A DNA stretch of 64,000 nt from NCBI GenBank assembly GCA_963573385.1, contig CAUYLG010009048.1:62001-126000 (forward strand), written 5' to 3'. Each line of letters opens with the position of its first letter. Position 1 is the stretch's first letter. The translations under genes and the position numbers were made by a program. This stretch comes from Cacajao melanocephalus. Its lineage: Eukaryota; Chordata; Mammalia; Primates; Pitheciidae. Under the pieces are notes generated by a model. That model ran no database searches. It was given only the letters and a program-made list of their open reading frames with translations, and was not told the DNA's origin. This document shows, in pieces, positions 16,655 through 30,985 of the stretch.

Positions 16655-16945
16655 ATATAGTGTTTTAAAAAGTTGTGCCGTTTTACATTTGCACCAGCAA
16701 TGTATGAGAGTTACAATGCTTCCACATAATTGCCAGCACTTGGTGTTGTCCATCTTTATTTCAAAGGGTATACAATAGTGTTTTATTATGATTTTAGTTT
16801 GTATCGGCAATATCATTTCATGTTTAGCAAATTTTCATGTGATATCTGGACGTTTGTTTAACTGTTCAAAGCTTTTCCCTTTTTTGAGAGGGGGTTTTGT
16901 TTGTCTTCTTATTTAGTTGTAGGAAATCTCTGTACATTCTAGTTA
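16655..16945 (-). mobile_element. L1 ORF2 C-terminal fragment (antisense)
   Basis: GTTTTACATTTGCACCAGCA, then GTATGAGAGTTACAATGCTT and ATTTCATGTTTAGCAAATTT, is a diverged reverse complement of the L1 ORF2 C-terminal region. Confidence 0.75.
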
Positions 16946-17306
16946 AAGTAGTTGTTCCATTTCATTCTGGCCTCCATGATTTCTGGTGAGAAATTCTCAG
17001 TCACTTGAATACATTGTTCCCCTTTAAATGTGTGTTACTTTTCCTCGGAGTGGTTTCAATATTTTCCCTTTGTCTTTGGTTTTCAGCAGTTTGGCTATGT
17101 TGTTTGGGTTTATCCTGTTTGGGGTTCTCTGAGCTTCCTGAATCTGTAGTTTTATATCTTTTGCCAAATTTAAGAAATTGTTAGCCATTATTTCTTTACA
17201 CATTTTTTTCTGAACTTGCCTCTTTCTCTTCTCCTTCCGAATCTCCAATGACACAAATAGTGTCTTATTTATTTGCCTTGAGATTCCTGGACTCTTTCCT
17301 CCATGA
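16946..17306 (-). mobile_element. L1M/HAL1-like ORF1 fossil (antisense)
   Basis: The reverse complement of 17030-17220 translates in part to NFLNLAKDIKLQIQEAQRTP, then NRINPNNIAKLL and KVKD-like residues. This is the C-terminal region of an L1 ORF1 protein (compare the family's QIQE-QRTP motif). A hAT element at 17307 interrupts it, and related LINE sequence resumes at 17677. Confidence 0.8.
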
Positions 17307-17668
17307 CAGGGTTCCCAACCCCCAAGCCAAACCAGTCCCCAGGCTGTTAGGAACCAGGCCACACAGCAGGAGGTGAGCCAGTGGTTGTGGGGAAGGTAGC
17401 AAGCATTAGCATTCCTGCCTGAGCTCCGCCTCTTGTCAGAGCAGCCGTGGCATTAGATTTTCAAAGGAAGGAACACAAACCATATTGCAAACTGTGCATG
17501 TGAGGGATCTAGGTTGCTCGCTTCTTATGAGAATCTAACTAGTGCCTGATGGTCTATCTGAAGTGTAACAGTTTCATCCAGAAATTGTCCTTCCCCCAAC
17601 TTCCTGCCCATGGAAAAATTGTCTTCCGTGAGACTGGTTTCTGGTGCCAAAAAGGTTGGGGACTGCTG
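17307..17668 (+). mobile_element. Non-autonomous hAT-type DNA transposon, copy 2
   Basis: Same family and orientation as 11985-12321. Ends are CAGGGTTCCCAACCCCC and GGTTGGGGACTGCTG. An 8-bp flank CTCCATGA (17299-17306) matches CTCTATGA (17669-17676) at 7 of 8 positions, as an hAT target-site duplication should. It is inserted in an antisense LINE fossil. Confidence 0.88.
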
Positions 17669-17676
17669 CTCTATGA

Positions 17677-18600
17677 TCTCCATTCTGGTATTGAGCCTAT
17701 CCTGCTAGGTTTGGGGGATTTATTGTTTGGTTTTGTTTTTCTAGTGTTTTTGGTAGTTGTGTTTTTCACTTTGAAAATTTTTATGTGGTTCTTCTTTATA
17801 TCTTTTTCTATGAGACATTTTTGTCTTTCCATTCATTTTCAGAGTGTTCACCCTTACTTAGAGCATTTTAATAATATCTGACAAAGCCTTAAGTAGATAA
17901 TTTCAATATCCCTGTCATCTTGATATTGACATCTGTTGACTCCCTTTTCCTTACAAGATAACTTTTTTTTTCCCCCTGGTTGTGTGCCAGGTACTTTTAT
18001 TATGTTCTAGAAAATTTAAATATTATGTTATAAGACTCTGAGTCTTGTTTGAATCCTGTGGATAATGTTAGTATTTTTGTGTTAGCAGGCAATTTACCAA
18101 TTTCAGTTCAGGCTTAAAGTTTCAAGCAGCCTTTTATGAGTGTTGTTTTAATGTCGGTTTTGTTGTTAATGCCTTTGCGGTTCTATTCAGATCTGTCCCA
18201 TATGTATGCCACCTAGTGGCCAGCTGGGACTTGGCTGGTGGTCTGTTCCTCAGTTTGGTTCTCAGCCTCTTAGGTGTGATGTTTAGGATGAAATCCATGC
18301 ATAGGCAGCTTGGGAGTAAGCCAGGAAATCAGAAACAACTTTATGGAGTTGTCTTCTAGCCTGAAAGGTGGGTTTTTTATTTACACTGCTCTGCCATGTG
18401 CTTTCTCTGATGGCACCCATGTCCAGAGCCAAGCCAGGTGTAATTACATCATCAATGGAGAGGAAATTTCCTCTCCCTCAGAGGTTTTAGTACCTTTGGA
18501 CTCTCCACTGCACCCTGTCACTACCAGAGGTCCTTTTCTTTCTCCTCAAGTCTGAACTAGAGGATTTTTGAAGTTCTGTCTGTGCTAATGCCCGTCTCCA
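17677..18600 (-). mobile_element. L1M/HAL1-like 5' region (antisense)
   Basis: Continues the LINE fossil interrupted at 17307. TTCAATATCCCTGTCATCTT, TGACATCTGTTGACT and TATTATGTTATAAGACTCTG match the reverse complement of the 5' region of old L1M or HAL1 elements as I remember them. The right boundary is approximate. Confidence 0.6.
18206..18219 (-). promoter_or_regulatory. Candidate CTCF-binding motif 1
   Basis: ATGCCACCTAGTGG fits the reverse complement of the CTCF core (SYGCCMYCTRSTGG) at 13 of 14 positions, so the motif points to the - strand. It lies in LINE-derived sequence. Motif match only; occupancy is unknown. Confidence 0.4.
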
Positions 18601-18789
18601 AGTTTTCCTGCCAAGTCAAGGAGTCAAAGGGGAAAAAGGTGGTTAACTTATCACTGGTTAAGTGGTGCTTCAAATTCTGTTCTTTTTCTGTATTGAGGTT
18701 TCCACTTAGTTAGCTCTTATACATATTTTGTTAAACTTTTCACTGAGTACTTTATGTTTTTTGATATTATTGTAAATGATATTTTAAAA

Positions 18790-19826
18790 TTCATTTTCCA
18801 ATTGCCGGCATACAGAACTAGAAATACAACTGTTTTTTGATTTTTGTGTATTGACCTTATATCTTGTGACCTAGCTAAATTCATTTAGTGGTGCTAATAA
18901 CTTTTTTATAGATTGTTTAGGATTTTCCTATAGATGTTTATGTGATCTATGAATAAAGACAGTTTTACTTCTGTTCTAATCTGTATGCTTTATGTTTTAT
19001 TTTCTTACCTTGTTGCATTGGCTAGTATCACCAGTAAAATGTTGAATGAAAGTGGTGAGAATGAGCATTTATACCTTGTTTCTAATCTTAAGAGGAAAGC
19101 ATGCAGTTTTGTTATCATTATGTATGATGTTAGACATAGATTTTTTATAGGTACCCTTTATTACACTGAGGAAATTTTTTTCTGTTTCTAATTTATTGTT
19201 AATGGATATTGAATTTCATCATTTCTTCTGCATTTGTTGAAATAATAATATTTTTCTCCTTTTTGTTGTTACTGTGGTGAATTATATTGATTTCCAACTT
19301 TTAAACCAACCTTGTATCTTAGGATAATCCCACTTGATTGTGATCTAGTATTATTTTTATACATTGCTGTGTTTTTGGTAAATATTTTTACTTCTGTGAT
19401 CATAAGGGATGTTCTTTAGTTTTCTTTTCTTGCACTGTCTTTGTTTGGTTTTAGTATCAGGATAATGCTGACCTCATTAAATAAGATAGTAAGTTGTTCC
19501 CTCCTTTGTTTACTGAAAGAATTTAGCTTGTACTGACATAATTTCTTTCTTAAATATTTGATAAAATTTAATTATTTAATAAATTCTGTAAAGTTGGCAG
19601 AGTCTGTAGTTTTCCCTGTGGGAAAGTTTTAATTACAAATTAAGTTTTTCAGGAGCTATAAAGTCGGTTTCAATTGCTTTTTGTTTTAATTTTGAAAATA
19701 TTTTATTCAAGGAATTTGTTTATTTTATCTAAAATACCACAAATAATGGCATAAAGTTATCTTTAATAGTTATTTATTTAATGTAATTTTAATGCCCCTA
19801 GACCCTATAGTGATTTCCTTTCACTC
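18790..19826 (-). mobile_element. Old L1 ORF2 fossil (antisense), part 1
   Basis: TATCTTGTGACCTAGCTAAA, GCATTGGCTAGTATCACCAG, AACCAACCTTGTATCTTAGG and GTTTTAGTATCAGGATAATG are reverse-complement L1 ORF2 reverse-transcriptase text. The element is split by the Alu at 19827 and resumes after it. Confidence 0.88.
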
Positions 19827-20126
19827 TTTTTTTTTTTTTTTTTTTTTTGAGGCAGGGTCTTGCTCTGTTGCCCAGGCTAAAGTGCATTGATATGATCATG
19901 ACTCACAGCAGCTTCAACCTTCTAGGCTAAAGCAATCCTCCTACCTCAGCCTCCTGAGTAGCTGGAACTTCAGACATAAGCCACCATGCCTGGCTAATTA
20001 AAAAAAATTCTTTTTTTTGTAGAGACAGGGTCTTGCTTTGTTGCCCAGGGTGGTCTCAAATTACTGGGCTTAAGCAATCCTCCCATTTTAGCCTCCCAAA
20101 GTGCTGGGATTATAGGTTTGAGCCCA
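19827..20126 (-). mobile_element. AluJ-like (antisense), inserted in L1
   Basis: A 22-T tail, then GAGGCAGGGTCTTGCTCTGT, CCTCCTGAGTAGCTGGAAC and GTGCTGGGATTATAGG. J-type features such as GGTCTTGCTCTGTTGCCCAG. It interrupts the antisense L1, so it is younger than that copy. Confidence 0.93.
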
Positions 20127-20420
20127 TCCTTTCAATCATTTTTTGTCGTTTGTTTTTTTTTAGCCTTCATAGAAGTTCACAAATTGTATTGATATTTCAA
20201 AGAGCCAACATCTAGTTTCATTTAATTTTCTCTGTGGGTTTTCAGTTTTATATTTCATCAAGTTCCATCTTTTATTTGTTATCCCTCTATCTTCTTTTAC
20301 TTTGGGTTTAATATCTTCTTTTTCTGTCTTTTAAAAGTGGAAAGTCTGATCATGAATTTAAAAATTTTTGTCTTTCTCATGTAAGCATTTAAATCCATTA
20401 AGTCTTCTAAGTGGTACACT
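20127..20420 (-). mobile_element. Old L1 ORF2 fossil (antisense), part 2
   Basis: TTTCAAAGAGCCAACATCTA, then TTTCATTTAATTTTCTCTGT and CTTTACTTTGGGTTTAATAT match the reverse complement of L1 ORF2 just upstream of part 1. Confidence 0.85.
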
Positions 20421-21660
20421 TACTTAGAGGTACATTTTGACATCTCTGAAATCAGGGATGCACCTTACATTCTTACAGTGATAGTGGTCATGATTTTTTC
20501 TTTCTTAGTGGTACATGCAGTAACGATGCATCCTACAATCACTGTTGTCCTAGATTCAATGAAATTTAATATTAAACAATTCTTTTAAACTGTTTATAAG
20601 TAAGTAAAGATCCTTATGTAATAATGCTTGGTAAGTTATAGCTGCTTTCTTCTTACCATGTAGCCATGGTTTATACTTCGTTTATAGCATGATATAACAT
20701 CTTTTTTCTTTTTATGCATTATCCTCAAAATTGAAGGCTCCTTGAGAGCTATCTTAAGATTCTTCAGAGTACCAAGTAGAATGCTCAGTATGCAAGGGTA
20801 CAAGTTTGTGGTTTAAACAAAATAAATGATTGGTAAAGACTTAATTGCAGAGTATAACATTAAAAGTCACCCCCAAACTGAAGCTCTTTGAGCCCATATT
20901 TAATGTATACATCAAAAAATTGCAATTGTGTATATGTTGTTGGTTATCTCACTTTTGGTGAACTAGCAGTGCCCAGCAATGTGTTTTACTATTTAAAACA
21001 GACTTCTTTTTAATGCCTCTTTGATCTTTTCTGATCAGTTGCTGTGCTTTATTTGTTTGTTTGCTTGTTTGGACATAGATTACCTTTGAGTTTGTTTCCA
21101 CTCTAAATTAAATATGCAAACGCTTACACTGTCCAAACTCTTCCTTTGTCTGTTTCCTTATTTATTTTACCCAATAACATTTTCTTTAGAAACTTTATCT
21201 CTGGGTTTTAATTTTCTTTAACTGAATGAAATAGAGCATAAAATTGATTTCTTTTAATCTCTTCAGCTCCTTAAAGCACTTTTGATGTCACATGCTTAGA
21301 GGACTCCCTGGCTAGGCAGTACTCCAGTGCAGAATTCCATTAGGCTTTCATCCTTACAGAGTCTACCCCTGCTCCCTCAGGTCTAGCAGTTCAGTGGACA
21401 AAGGACTGTTTTTTACTGTTTCTTTTCTCTCAAGACAGGGAAGTTACATTATGTACATATTTAACTCAGAAACTAACTTTAGAACCCAGCCCCAGGGGAA
21501 AAATGATTCTACTGTACTCTTAGCTGCCTTATGACACTACTGAAGGAGAAGAGCCTAGGAGCGCCCTCCTGCACTGGAAAAACTTCATCTATCAGCCTAC
21601 CTTCCTTCTCCTCTGTCCACAAAGCCCCAGGTTCCACAGATGCTGCTCGTTTGTGTAGGA
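20421..21660. other. Intronic, no feature recognised
   Basis: AT-rich, without a repeat or exon that I can name. (GTTT)n-like TTTGTTTGTTTGCTTGTTTG at 21053-21071. Confidence 0.5.
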
Positions 21661-21902
21661 AGTGTCTGTGTATCCATTAGAATGCTTTCAGTGTGGGGTA
21701 ACAGAATGTTCAACTAATGGGGGCTTAAACACTGAAGATTTATTTTTCACATTTAATGTTAAGTCTAAAGTTAGGCAATTTTGGGTTGGCAAAGTGGTCT
21801 AGTGATTCTGGGTTTATGGTCCTCTCCTTCAAGTTTCAATATTGCTGTACCTCTGTAAGCATCATACTCCTGTACAACATCCATCCTAAAGCTGGAAGTG
21901 TG
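21661..21902. repeat. Unassigned ancient interspersed repeat
   Basis: GGGGGCTTAAACACTGAAGA and AGATTTATTTTTCAC read like the reverse complement of the family seen at 11385-11540. Family not named. Confidence 0.4.
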
Positions 21903-21985
21903 GGCAGGGCTTTCTCTGAGAGAGAGGGAAAGAGAGAGAAAGAGAGGGAGATGGATAGCGAGTGAGGGAGAAAGAGAGAGAAACT
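21903..21985. repeat. (GAGA)n purine-rich simple repeat
   Basis: TCTGAGAGAGAGGGAAAGAG and further GAGAAAGAG units with interruptions. Confidence 0.9.
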
Positions 21986-23310
<1,325 letters not shown>

Positions 23311-23519
23311 AGGATTCATGTCTTGGGCTCAGTCCTAGCCTTACCAGACTTCTTCCTACCTATTGAATGGGCAGTAACTTTCTCTATGTTTCTCTCAGTG
23401 AAATGGCATCTTTTCCATTTTCCCTAGAGATTCTATTTTAGTATATTTTTCCAGACTTGCCTAGCAATCTGTACTAATATTAGTATGTTTTTTCCTTATA
23501 ATATTTGATCAATACCTCA

Positions 23520-24075
23520 CTATTTTAGGTTTCAATCAATATGTATTTATTGAATGTTTTCTGTGTGCAGGGCATTTGGCTAATCATATGAGGAGGTACG
23601 TAAATAAAAGCCACGATTCTTAAATTGAAGGAGCTTGTAAAATCTACACAAGTGTCAGTTGGGTACAGAAACAGTTCCTCGATTTAAAAGCAAGAGAGAA
23701 AGCATTGAGCAGGTCTGGTTGGGGAGCCCCTTACAACATGAAGGATGTGGGGCATTTAGGATGGACAAACATTTTTAAAAAAGGAAAGAAGAACTTTCTA
23801 GGTGTAGCAAGTGTTGTGAGGAAACAGCAGTGCCAAAGACTTTGTCAGGCACAGTAGGGAGGTTGATCACACTTGAGTGTTAGCATACCCGGATGGGGGA
23901 TTAAACTGGAACCATAGTTGCAGCTAGGATGCAAAGGCTTTGTGAGCTGAGCTAGTGGTTTGACTTTATTGGAGACAGCGGGGACAGTATTTTGCGGGGC
24001 AGGGAGGTGTGGGGAAGCAAGGGTGGTCTGATCAAAATGATGTGTTGGGAAGGCGACTCTGATAGTGGAGGAAAG
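23520..24075 (-). mobile_element. L2 3' region (antisense)
   Basis: TATGTATTTATTGAATGTTT at the left, GGAGCTTG around 23630 and TTGACTTTATTGGAGACAG inside follow the reverse complement of an L2 3' end, strongly diverged. Confidence 0.6.
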
Positions 24076-25120
24076 TGGGAAGAACTCTGATTCAGAAAGC
24101 TAAGTTTTAGATTACTTGAAGGTCCAGGGTCTACAAGACATTCTACGTAAACTGCCTAGTACATGCCCAGGCAGGGCTCAGGAGGAAGATCCTGCAGACC
24201 TGACTTCCACCTCTTGTTTGCTGGCATGCGCTTGTTTATTGCCCTTGGCATACCAGTCTGGTTACCTCTTCTGTCACTAGTGTGGCTTCTCTTTTTTTTA
24301 ATGGCCCATGAACCCTGGTGAGGTCCCTGGTGGACACCATGGCCAAGTAAACGTTGTGGCCTGATAACAGTGCTTTGTTTTCATTTCATCCACTTCTTGG
24401 AGCTTGTAATTTTTAAGTTATGGGTAATGATTTTTAAAATTTCCTAAAGAAATAGTAATACTATTAAAGATTGATTTCCTGCTGGTACCTTTAGCGGAGT
24501 TGCTCTTCCTTAATCTCATTCCACTATATTATTACTTTGTTCATAAATTTTTTAACACTTGGATCATTCCAAATTGACATTTTATATGCACATAAACATA
24601 GTTTCACATAAATAATTTAGTTTCTGAAAGCCACACACTAGCTTTGCAAAGTATGAGGTTGAAACATAATATTTATTTTTTGCATTAATGGATCCCAGAG
24701 GCCCACAAGGTTTATTAAAATGAATGTTTCATTTCCTTCTATCTGATTGTGTAGATTTTCTAAGAGGAATTTAGGAAACGTCTCTGCCTCATAGCCAACC
24801 TCTGGCAAACAACTCTTATACTGGCTATTTTTTTAAGAAAAAATACAATATTTTATTTATCTAGTTAATAACCAAGTTAATCTTTTCCTATTTCTTTGGG
24901 CTTCTGATGTGCAATGTCATCATTTAAAATAATAAAAGTCAATCTTGAGAGGCAGACTGTTCACAACTCAAAGAAATCAGCATCCCAGGGCTTTCCACAG
25001 TTCTGCATTTACTGTTCTAAGAGGTGAGATAAGCTGCATCATAGTTATGGCAACCAAATCCCCAATGCAATTCTGTGTATCTCAACCTTAAAAGCCTGTG
25101 ATATTTCCTATGAAACTTAG

Positions 25121-25199
25121 GCCAATGGGAGAATTTGTCTTCAGGCTGATTGGATCACAAGGCACAATGGAGAGTTGCAGTCAGTGGCCAATAAAAGGG
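25121..25199. promoter_or_regulatory. Cluster of three CCAAT boxes
   Basis: GCCAATGGGA at 25121, inverted GATTGGATC at 25148 and GGCCAATAAAAGGG at 25187, the last merged with a TATA-like ATAAAAG. The spacing (27 and 39 bp) suits NF-Y. Motif evidence only. Confidence 0.25.
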
Positions 25200-25500
25200 A
25201 AGGGTATCCAGGATTGAGAAATGAGAGGAGTAATCACATCTCTACATAGAAAGCCAAATGAGTCTTATCAAAGTGGTGGGCTACACAGTGGCTTGCAGGA
25301 AAGGTATCTTCAGCTTTCTAGAATGTGCTTCAAACAAAATTGGTTTTTAAAAAAAGGCATGTGTGCTTTTGTGCTTGATATCCCAGTTCTGCCTGCTCTT
25401 AAATGGTGAAGAAATGACACCTTTATATCCCTTACTTTTAATATTCTTAATATATTGTACCCCTTGGGGAAGTCCTTGGCAAGTGACAAAAAAATATCCT

Positions 25501-25521
25501 GGGTTGGGGGGGTGGGGTGGG
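25501..25521 (+). other. G-quadruplex-type sequence
   Basis: Four or more G-runs with loops of 1-2 bases (GGGTTGGGGGGGTGGGGTGG, then G). It would be present in the pre-mRNA because it is on the sense strand. Confidence 0.7.
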
Positions 25522-26640
25522 CTTAACTGTCTTCAGGCAGTGGACAAACTTGGCTGCATTTAGAAATTATTTTCACTGTGCTCCCTTGAGCAATCAGAGG
25601 AAAAGTTGACTAAGAAACAAAGTCTCTGATTTCCACTATAAAAATTTTCTTTTCACTGTCTTTCCATGTATTTTGAATCTCTAAAGCTCCTAAAAATTTC
25701 TACTGTTTATAGTGTTATGTCTGCTCTACTTAACAAAAAATTAATTAGAAAAGAGGACAGAACTTTCATGTTTTAAAAGTCATGTTTTATGAAATTTGTT
25801 CTCTGGAACCTTTAGGAGAGCTGAGTTCACCAGAGGTAAGAAATATTGCATTGATAGGCAACTCCAGGCCATCTGTTTTCCTGCTTCTCCTATTAATAAT
25901 TTCTGTCCCTTTCTCTAAGCAAAAAGTAATTTCCCTAAGGGTATTAAAAGGCACTAAAGCATGGGATATTTCAAAAGTGTATTTTTTAAATTACAGAATT
26001 AACATCAGTCTTTTTGTTTGTTTGGCTTTCATTTTGCAAAAGTATTTCTCACATTTTGTATAAGCCTGCACTATAACAACCTGGAAAATGCCTTCATTCC
26101 CAAGGAATGATTCTCCTTTGCCCTTTATGGTTAGAGTTTATAATAGGTTTGTAATACCTTGACCAAAAGAAAAAGAAGGCATTGCTTTATTATCATAGGA
26201 ATCTTATCACTAATTAACTGTTTATCGTGGCAGGTCTGGGTAAATAATTATAAACCACATAAAAATGAACTTTCTGTATTTAATTACTTCCTTATAAGCC
26301 ATTTGTATTTAAGCTAAAAAGACAAATTCTCTACGTGATTTCCTTTAGATATATTTCAATGAGAAAAGATAGTATAAGAGAAAATGTCAGGTATTAATAA
26401 ATGGAGAGTAGTAATGGAATCCATTAGTGTTAATATCTCTATTATTTCAAAAATGCATTGATTATGCAGATAAGTGGAAAATTGTAGGATTCAGGCCAAG
26501 TTCCTAATTTTCAACTTCATGAGTAATAATATGTTAAGCCTAAGAAGGATAATTTCATCTGTTTAAAATAAATGGATCATGATGAAAAATGTCAGGTGTA
26601 ATGTTCTACAATTTAGGTTGAAATTTTGGGTTTTACTCTT

Positions 26641-26775
26641 TGTATTATATCTTTTACTGAGAGGCTGTTTTTTTGGTAATCATTATAATGGTTCAAAAAA
26701 AACCCATTATAATGGTTCAAATAAAACCCATTATAATGGTTCAAAAAAAAAAAGCCTCTCATTAAAAGATATACA
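26641..26775. repeat. Inverted repeat enclosing three 24-bp tandem units
   Basis: Arms 26641-26666 and 26753-26775 are reverse complements apart from one mismatch and a 3-base indel. Between them CATTATAATGGTTCAA starts at 26681, 26705 and 26729 (period 24). CATTATAATG is itself a perfect palindrome. Confidence 0.85.
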
Positions 26776-26780
26776 ATGAA

Positions 26781-26850
26781 TTCTAAAATATTCATATACC
26801 AAAAATAGAGCTGAATTCTGAACTATTCAAATACCAAAAACAGAGCTGAA
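26781..26850. repeat. 35-bp tandem duplication
   Basis: 26781-26815 and 26816-26850 differ at a handful of positions (ATACCAAAAATAGAGCTGAA against ATACCAAAAACAGAGCTGAA). It lies immediately right of the inverted-repeat structure. Confidence 0.88.
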
Positions 26851-27520
26851 CAGTGGAGGAGAAAAATAAAACAATCTTGAAATTTTCCTGTTGAGCCCTT
26901 CATCAGTGGTTCACTGCAGAGCACTCTCTGGCCAGACCATTAAAATTAATCTGTTTACTTCTTGCTATGCTTTCTCTTTTTTACTGAAATATGTATTTAT
27001 ATTCTTGATTGTAATAGTAGTTGCATAATTGTAATAAGTAATTAGCAAGTTCTAAAAGCCAGCTGTTATCCAGAGCAATAGAATGACATATATATTCTTC
27101 TTGATCCTGCTTTAAGAGCAAGAATGAGTCTTCTCCTAGTACTCAAATCTTGTTAATGCACACTGAATGTAAATCAATTGTGTACCTCCAGAAATGCATA
27201 CACCTTTAAGATATTACTAACACCAAGAAAGATAGAGGGTTAGTATTTTGAAGTGATGTGTTATTAAGGAATTTAGAGTCCAAAACATGCTTTATAGTAT
27301 TGGCAGAACAATATTAGAGGAATGTTTATGTGTTTGGTTTGCTGTAAGATTTTGGACCCTGTGATCTAGAACCTAAAAATATTAACTCTTATGTTATATC
27401 AGATAGTATAGCATTGCAAAAATTTTTAGTTCTTATGAAATAGGTATGTTTATTAACCCAGTAAGATGTCTTAAGTTTTTTATTCCAGTTTTTCTTGTAA
27501 ACAATGACTAATCTGCGGTA
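26851..27520. other. Intronic, no feature recognised
   Basis: AT-rich intron without a repeat I can name. Confidence 0.5.
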
Positions 27521-27603
27521 GCACCCCAGACTGGGTGACAGAGCAGGACTGTCTCAAAAACAAAAACCAAAACAAAAAACAGGAACAAAAAAAGAAGAAA
27601 ATA
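27521..27603 (+). mobile_element. Alu 3' fragment
   Basis: GCACCCCAGACTGGGTGACA, then GAGCAGGACTGTCTC and an A-rich tail. Only the right end of an Alu remains. Confidence 0.85.
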
Positions 27604-29667
27604 TCAATGATGAAGAGAAAACATTGATTTTTTATGTGGAGAGGACACTTTTTTCCAGGCCGTAAAGCTGAATCTTGCAGAATTTAAAGAGAAATTCTGC
27701 TGTTTTAATTTCCTAATTATCTTCATTTTTCCCCTACTTTTTATGTTTATTCTAACTATGTATGCCTCAGAGCCCTTTTTCTTGTTCTGTTACGGCTACA
27801 GGTTTCTCACTGTGGTCTACATGCCATGTGATTTCGCATAGTACTTTGTAGGTTCTGATGAGAAAGTTGGTATTTTTTAATGCACTGAAAAATGGATTTT
27901 AACTAGAGAGTTTGCTTATTGGTATAACTTTCAGATCAGTTAATTAAAAGACTTACTTTCTACAAGTGAGAAGAATGTATCAGTTAGCATGGTTTTATTT
28001 GTTTATAAAAGAAAAGCCTTATTAGATTCTCACACAAAGTGTGAAAAATATAGTGTGCTCAAAATATATATATTAGAAATTTAATTTTTAAGAGTTGATT
28101 GTAAGTGAACAATTTCAAATTTAATTTTTTGTAATATACTTATAGCACAACTTATGTTTCTATGCAGAATCTTCAATTTTTAAGTGTGACTGTTAAAGTC
28201 GGCAAAGTAATAAAATGACCTAGATTTGAAAAAAAAATGACTAATCACCATGGATTATTAATTTAAACTGTAACAAAATTATTTTTGTCATTATAGTTTA
28301 TTAGATACATTTGTGTCTGTAATATTCTAGAAAGTATTATGGAAAAATTCTTAACCTTTAATCTCTAGGATATTAAATGACAGATGTCATTTAGATCCAT
28401 AATCAAGTAGGTATGCAAAATGTTTCAGAATGCTTTCAGCGCTGCAAGGTACAAACAATGCAAATTAAAATGGTGCAAAATGTACAAAAATACGGAGGAT
28501 CCAAGCCTAAAAATTAAAAAAACAAACCACAAGGTGGAGGTGAATAAGCCACAGTTTCCTGGAGGTAATGCATTCTAGACTGTACATTGGAGGGGAGTTC
28601 ATTTGAGTGGGCAGGCAGAAGGAGAGGAGCATTCCAGTGTGGGGCAGTTTAGCTTAGCATGAAAGCCCATCACCAACCAGAACTAGAATGGAAAATACCA
28701 GTGCTTTTCTGTACTATTAGCTATTGGACCTTGTCTTTTGGGGTTTTCTAAAATATTTTTTTCAGATTAGATGGGTAATGTGCAGATGTCGTAACAAGGT
28801 TCAAGGGTGGCACATTTCACAAATGCGCGTGAACACCTAAGCATCACGTTCATGAACTACAAAAGGATTGGACATTGTCTTTTGATGATTAATATTATTG
28901 AATAATTGTATTATTTTTATAGCATGTTAGTATCTACAAGGCACTTTTGATTTAATTTGACTCAATTAAATAGGCCACAGTGGCCTTGCCTATTTTCTTT
29001 TAGACCTAAGGTCTAACGAAGGATGGATCAATGTTAATTCGGGTGTCCATTTTATACTAAGGACCTGCTAAAACTCGGAGATTTTTAAGTATTTGAGAAG
29101 CTTACTTCTGAAGAAGTCGTTTCACTCGTGAAACAGACATTAATGATGTAATTATGGGTTAAGAGGATGAACTAATGCATTCATCTTTGAAGATTAAGAA
29201 ATGGTTTTATCCGCTTAAGTAATTGTTTTCAGTAAAGAAAATTTCTATGAAAATATGCCCAGAAACATTTAAGGGATATTATATTTAAGAAATATTTAGC
29301 ACAATTTACTGCTTCAAAATTTCTTATCACTGTCCTTTCAGCTAATTGAAGTACAATGTAAATAAACAAATAAAAACTCTAATCTTGCAACATGAATGAG
29401 GTCAAAACTTTCCTCAGTGATGAGTGTTTGGTAATGTTAAAAGTTGTAAGACTGTCAGACACTTTTAACAGCTGAGGTTACAGTTTTCATTTTGGATCTT
29501 TAATCAGTTACTGACATTCTTTCTTGATATGACAAATTGTAAGAATGGAAGGGAGATAGATTTTTATTTTTAGTATTTGGGTCTCAATATGCACACTTAT
29601 GTGTCACTTCCTTGTATTGCCTTTTTCATTAAAATTTTATCATACTTGTATATAAGAGAAGTTAGAA
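27604..29667. other. Intronic, no feature recognised
   Basis: About 2 kb of AT-rich intron with small palindromes only, such as GTTTCACTCGTGAAAC at 29119-29134. Confidence 0.5.
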
Positions 29668-29678
29668 AGTACAGTGCA

Positions 29679-29980
<302 letters not shown>

Positions 29981-30062
29981 AGTACAGTGCAAAGGAAAAA
30001 GAATATGAGAATTATAACATTCCTCTGGAGATACCCATTCCTCAATCTGTTTTCTCTTGTGA

Positions 30063-30985
<923 letters not shown>

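Larger units (their letters stand above)
24076..26640. other. Long repeat-poor intronic interval
   Basis: About 2.6 kb in which I recognise no Alu, L1 or LTR. It holds a cluster of CCAAT boxes at 25121-25195 and a G-run at 25501-25521. An interval this clear of young repeats could contain conserved non-coding sequence, which cannot be judged from one genome. Confidence 0.5.

Noticed and set aside
28960..29140. Small palindromes such as GGCCACAGTGGCC and GTTTCACTCGTGAAAC
   Set aside because: Arms of 5-7 bases are expected by chance in a window this long.
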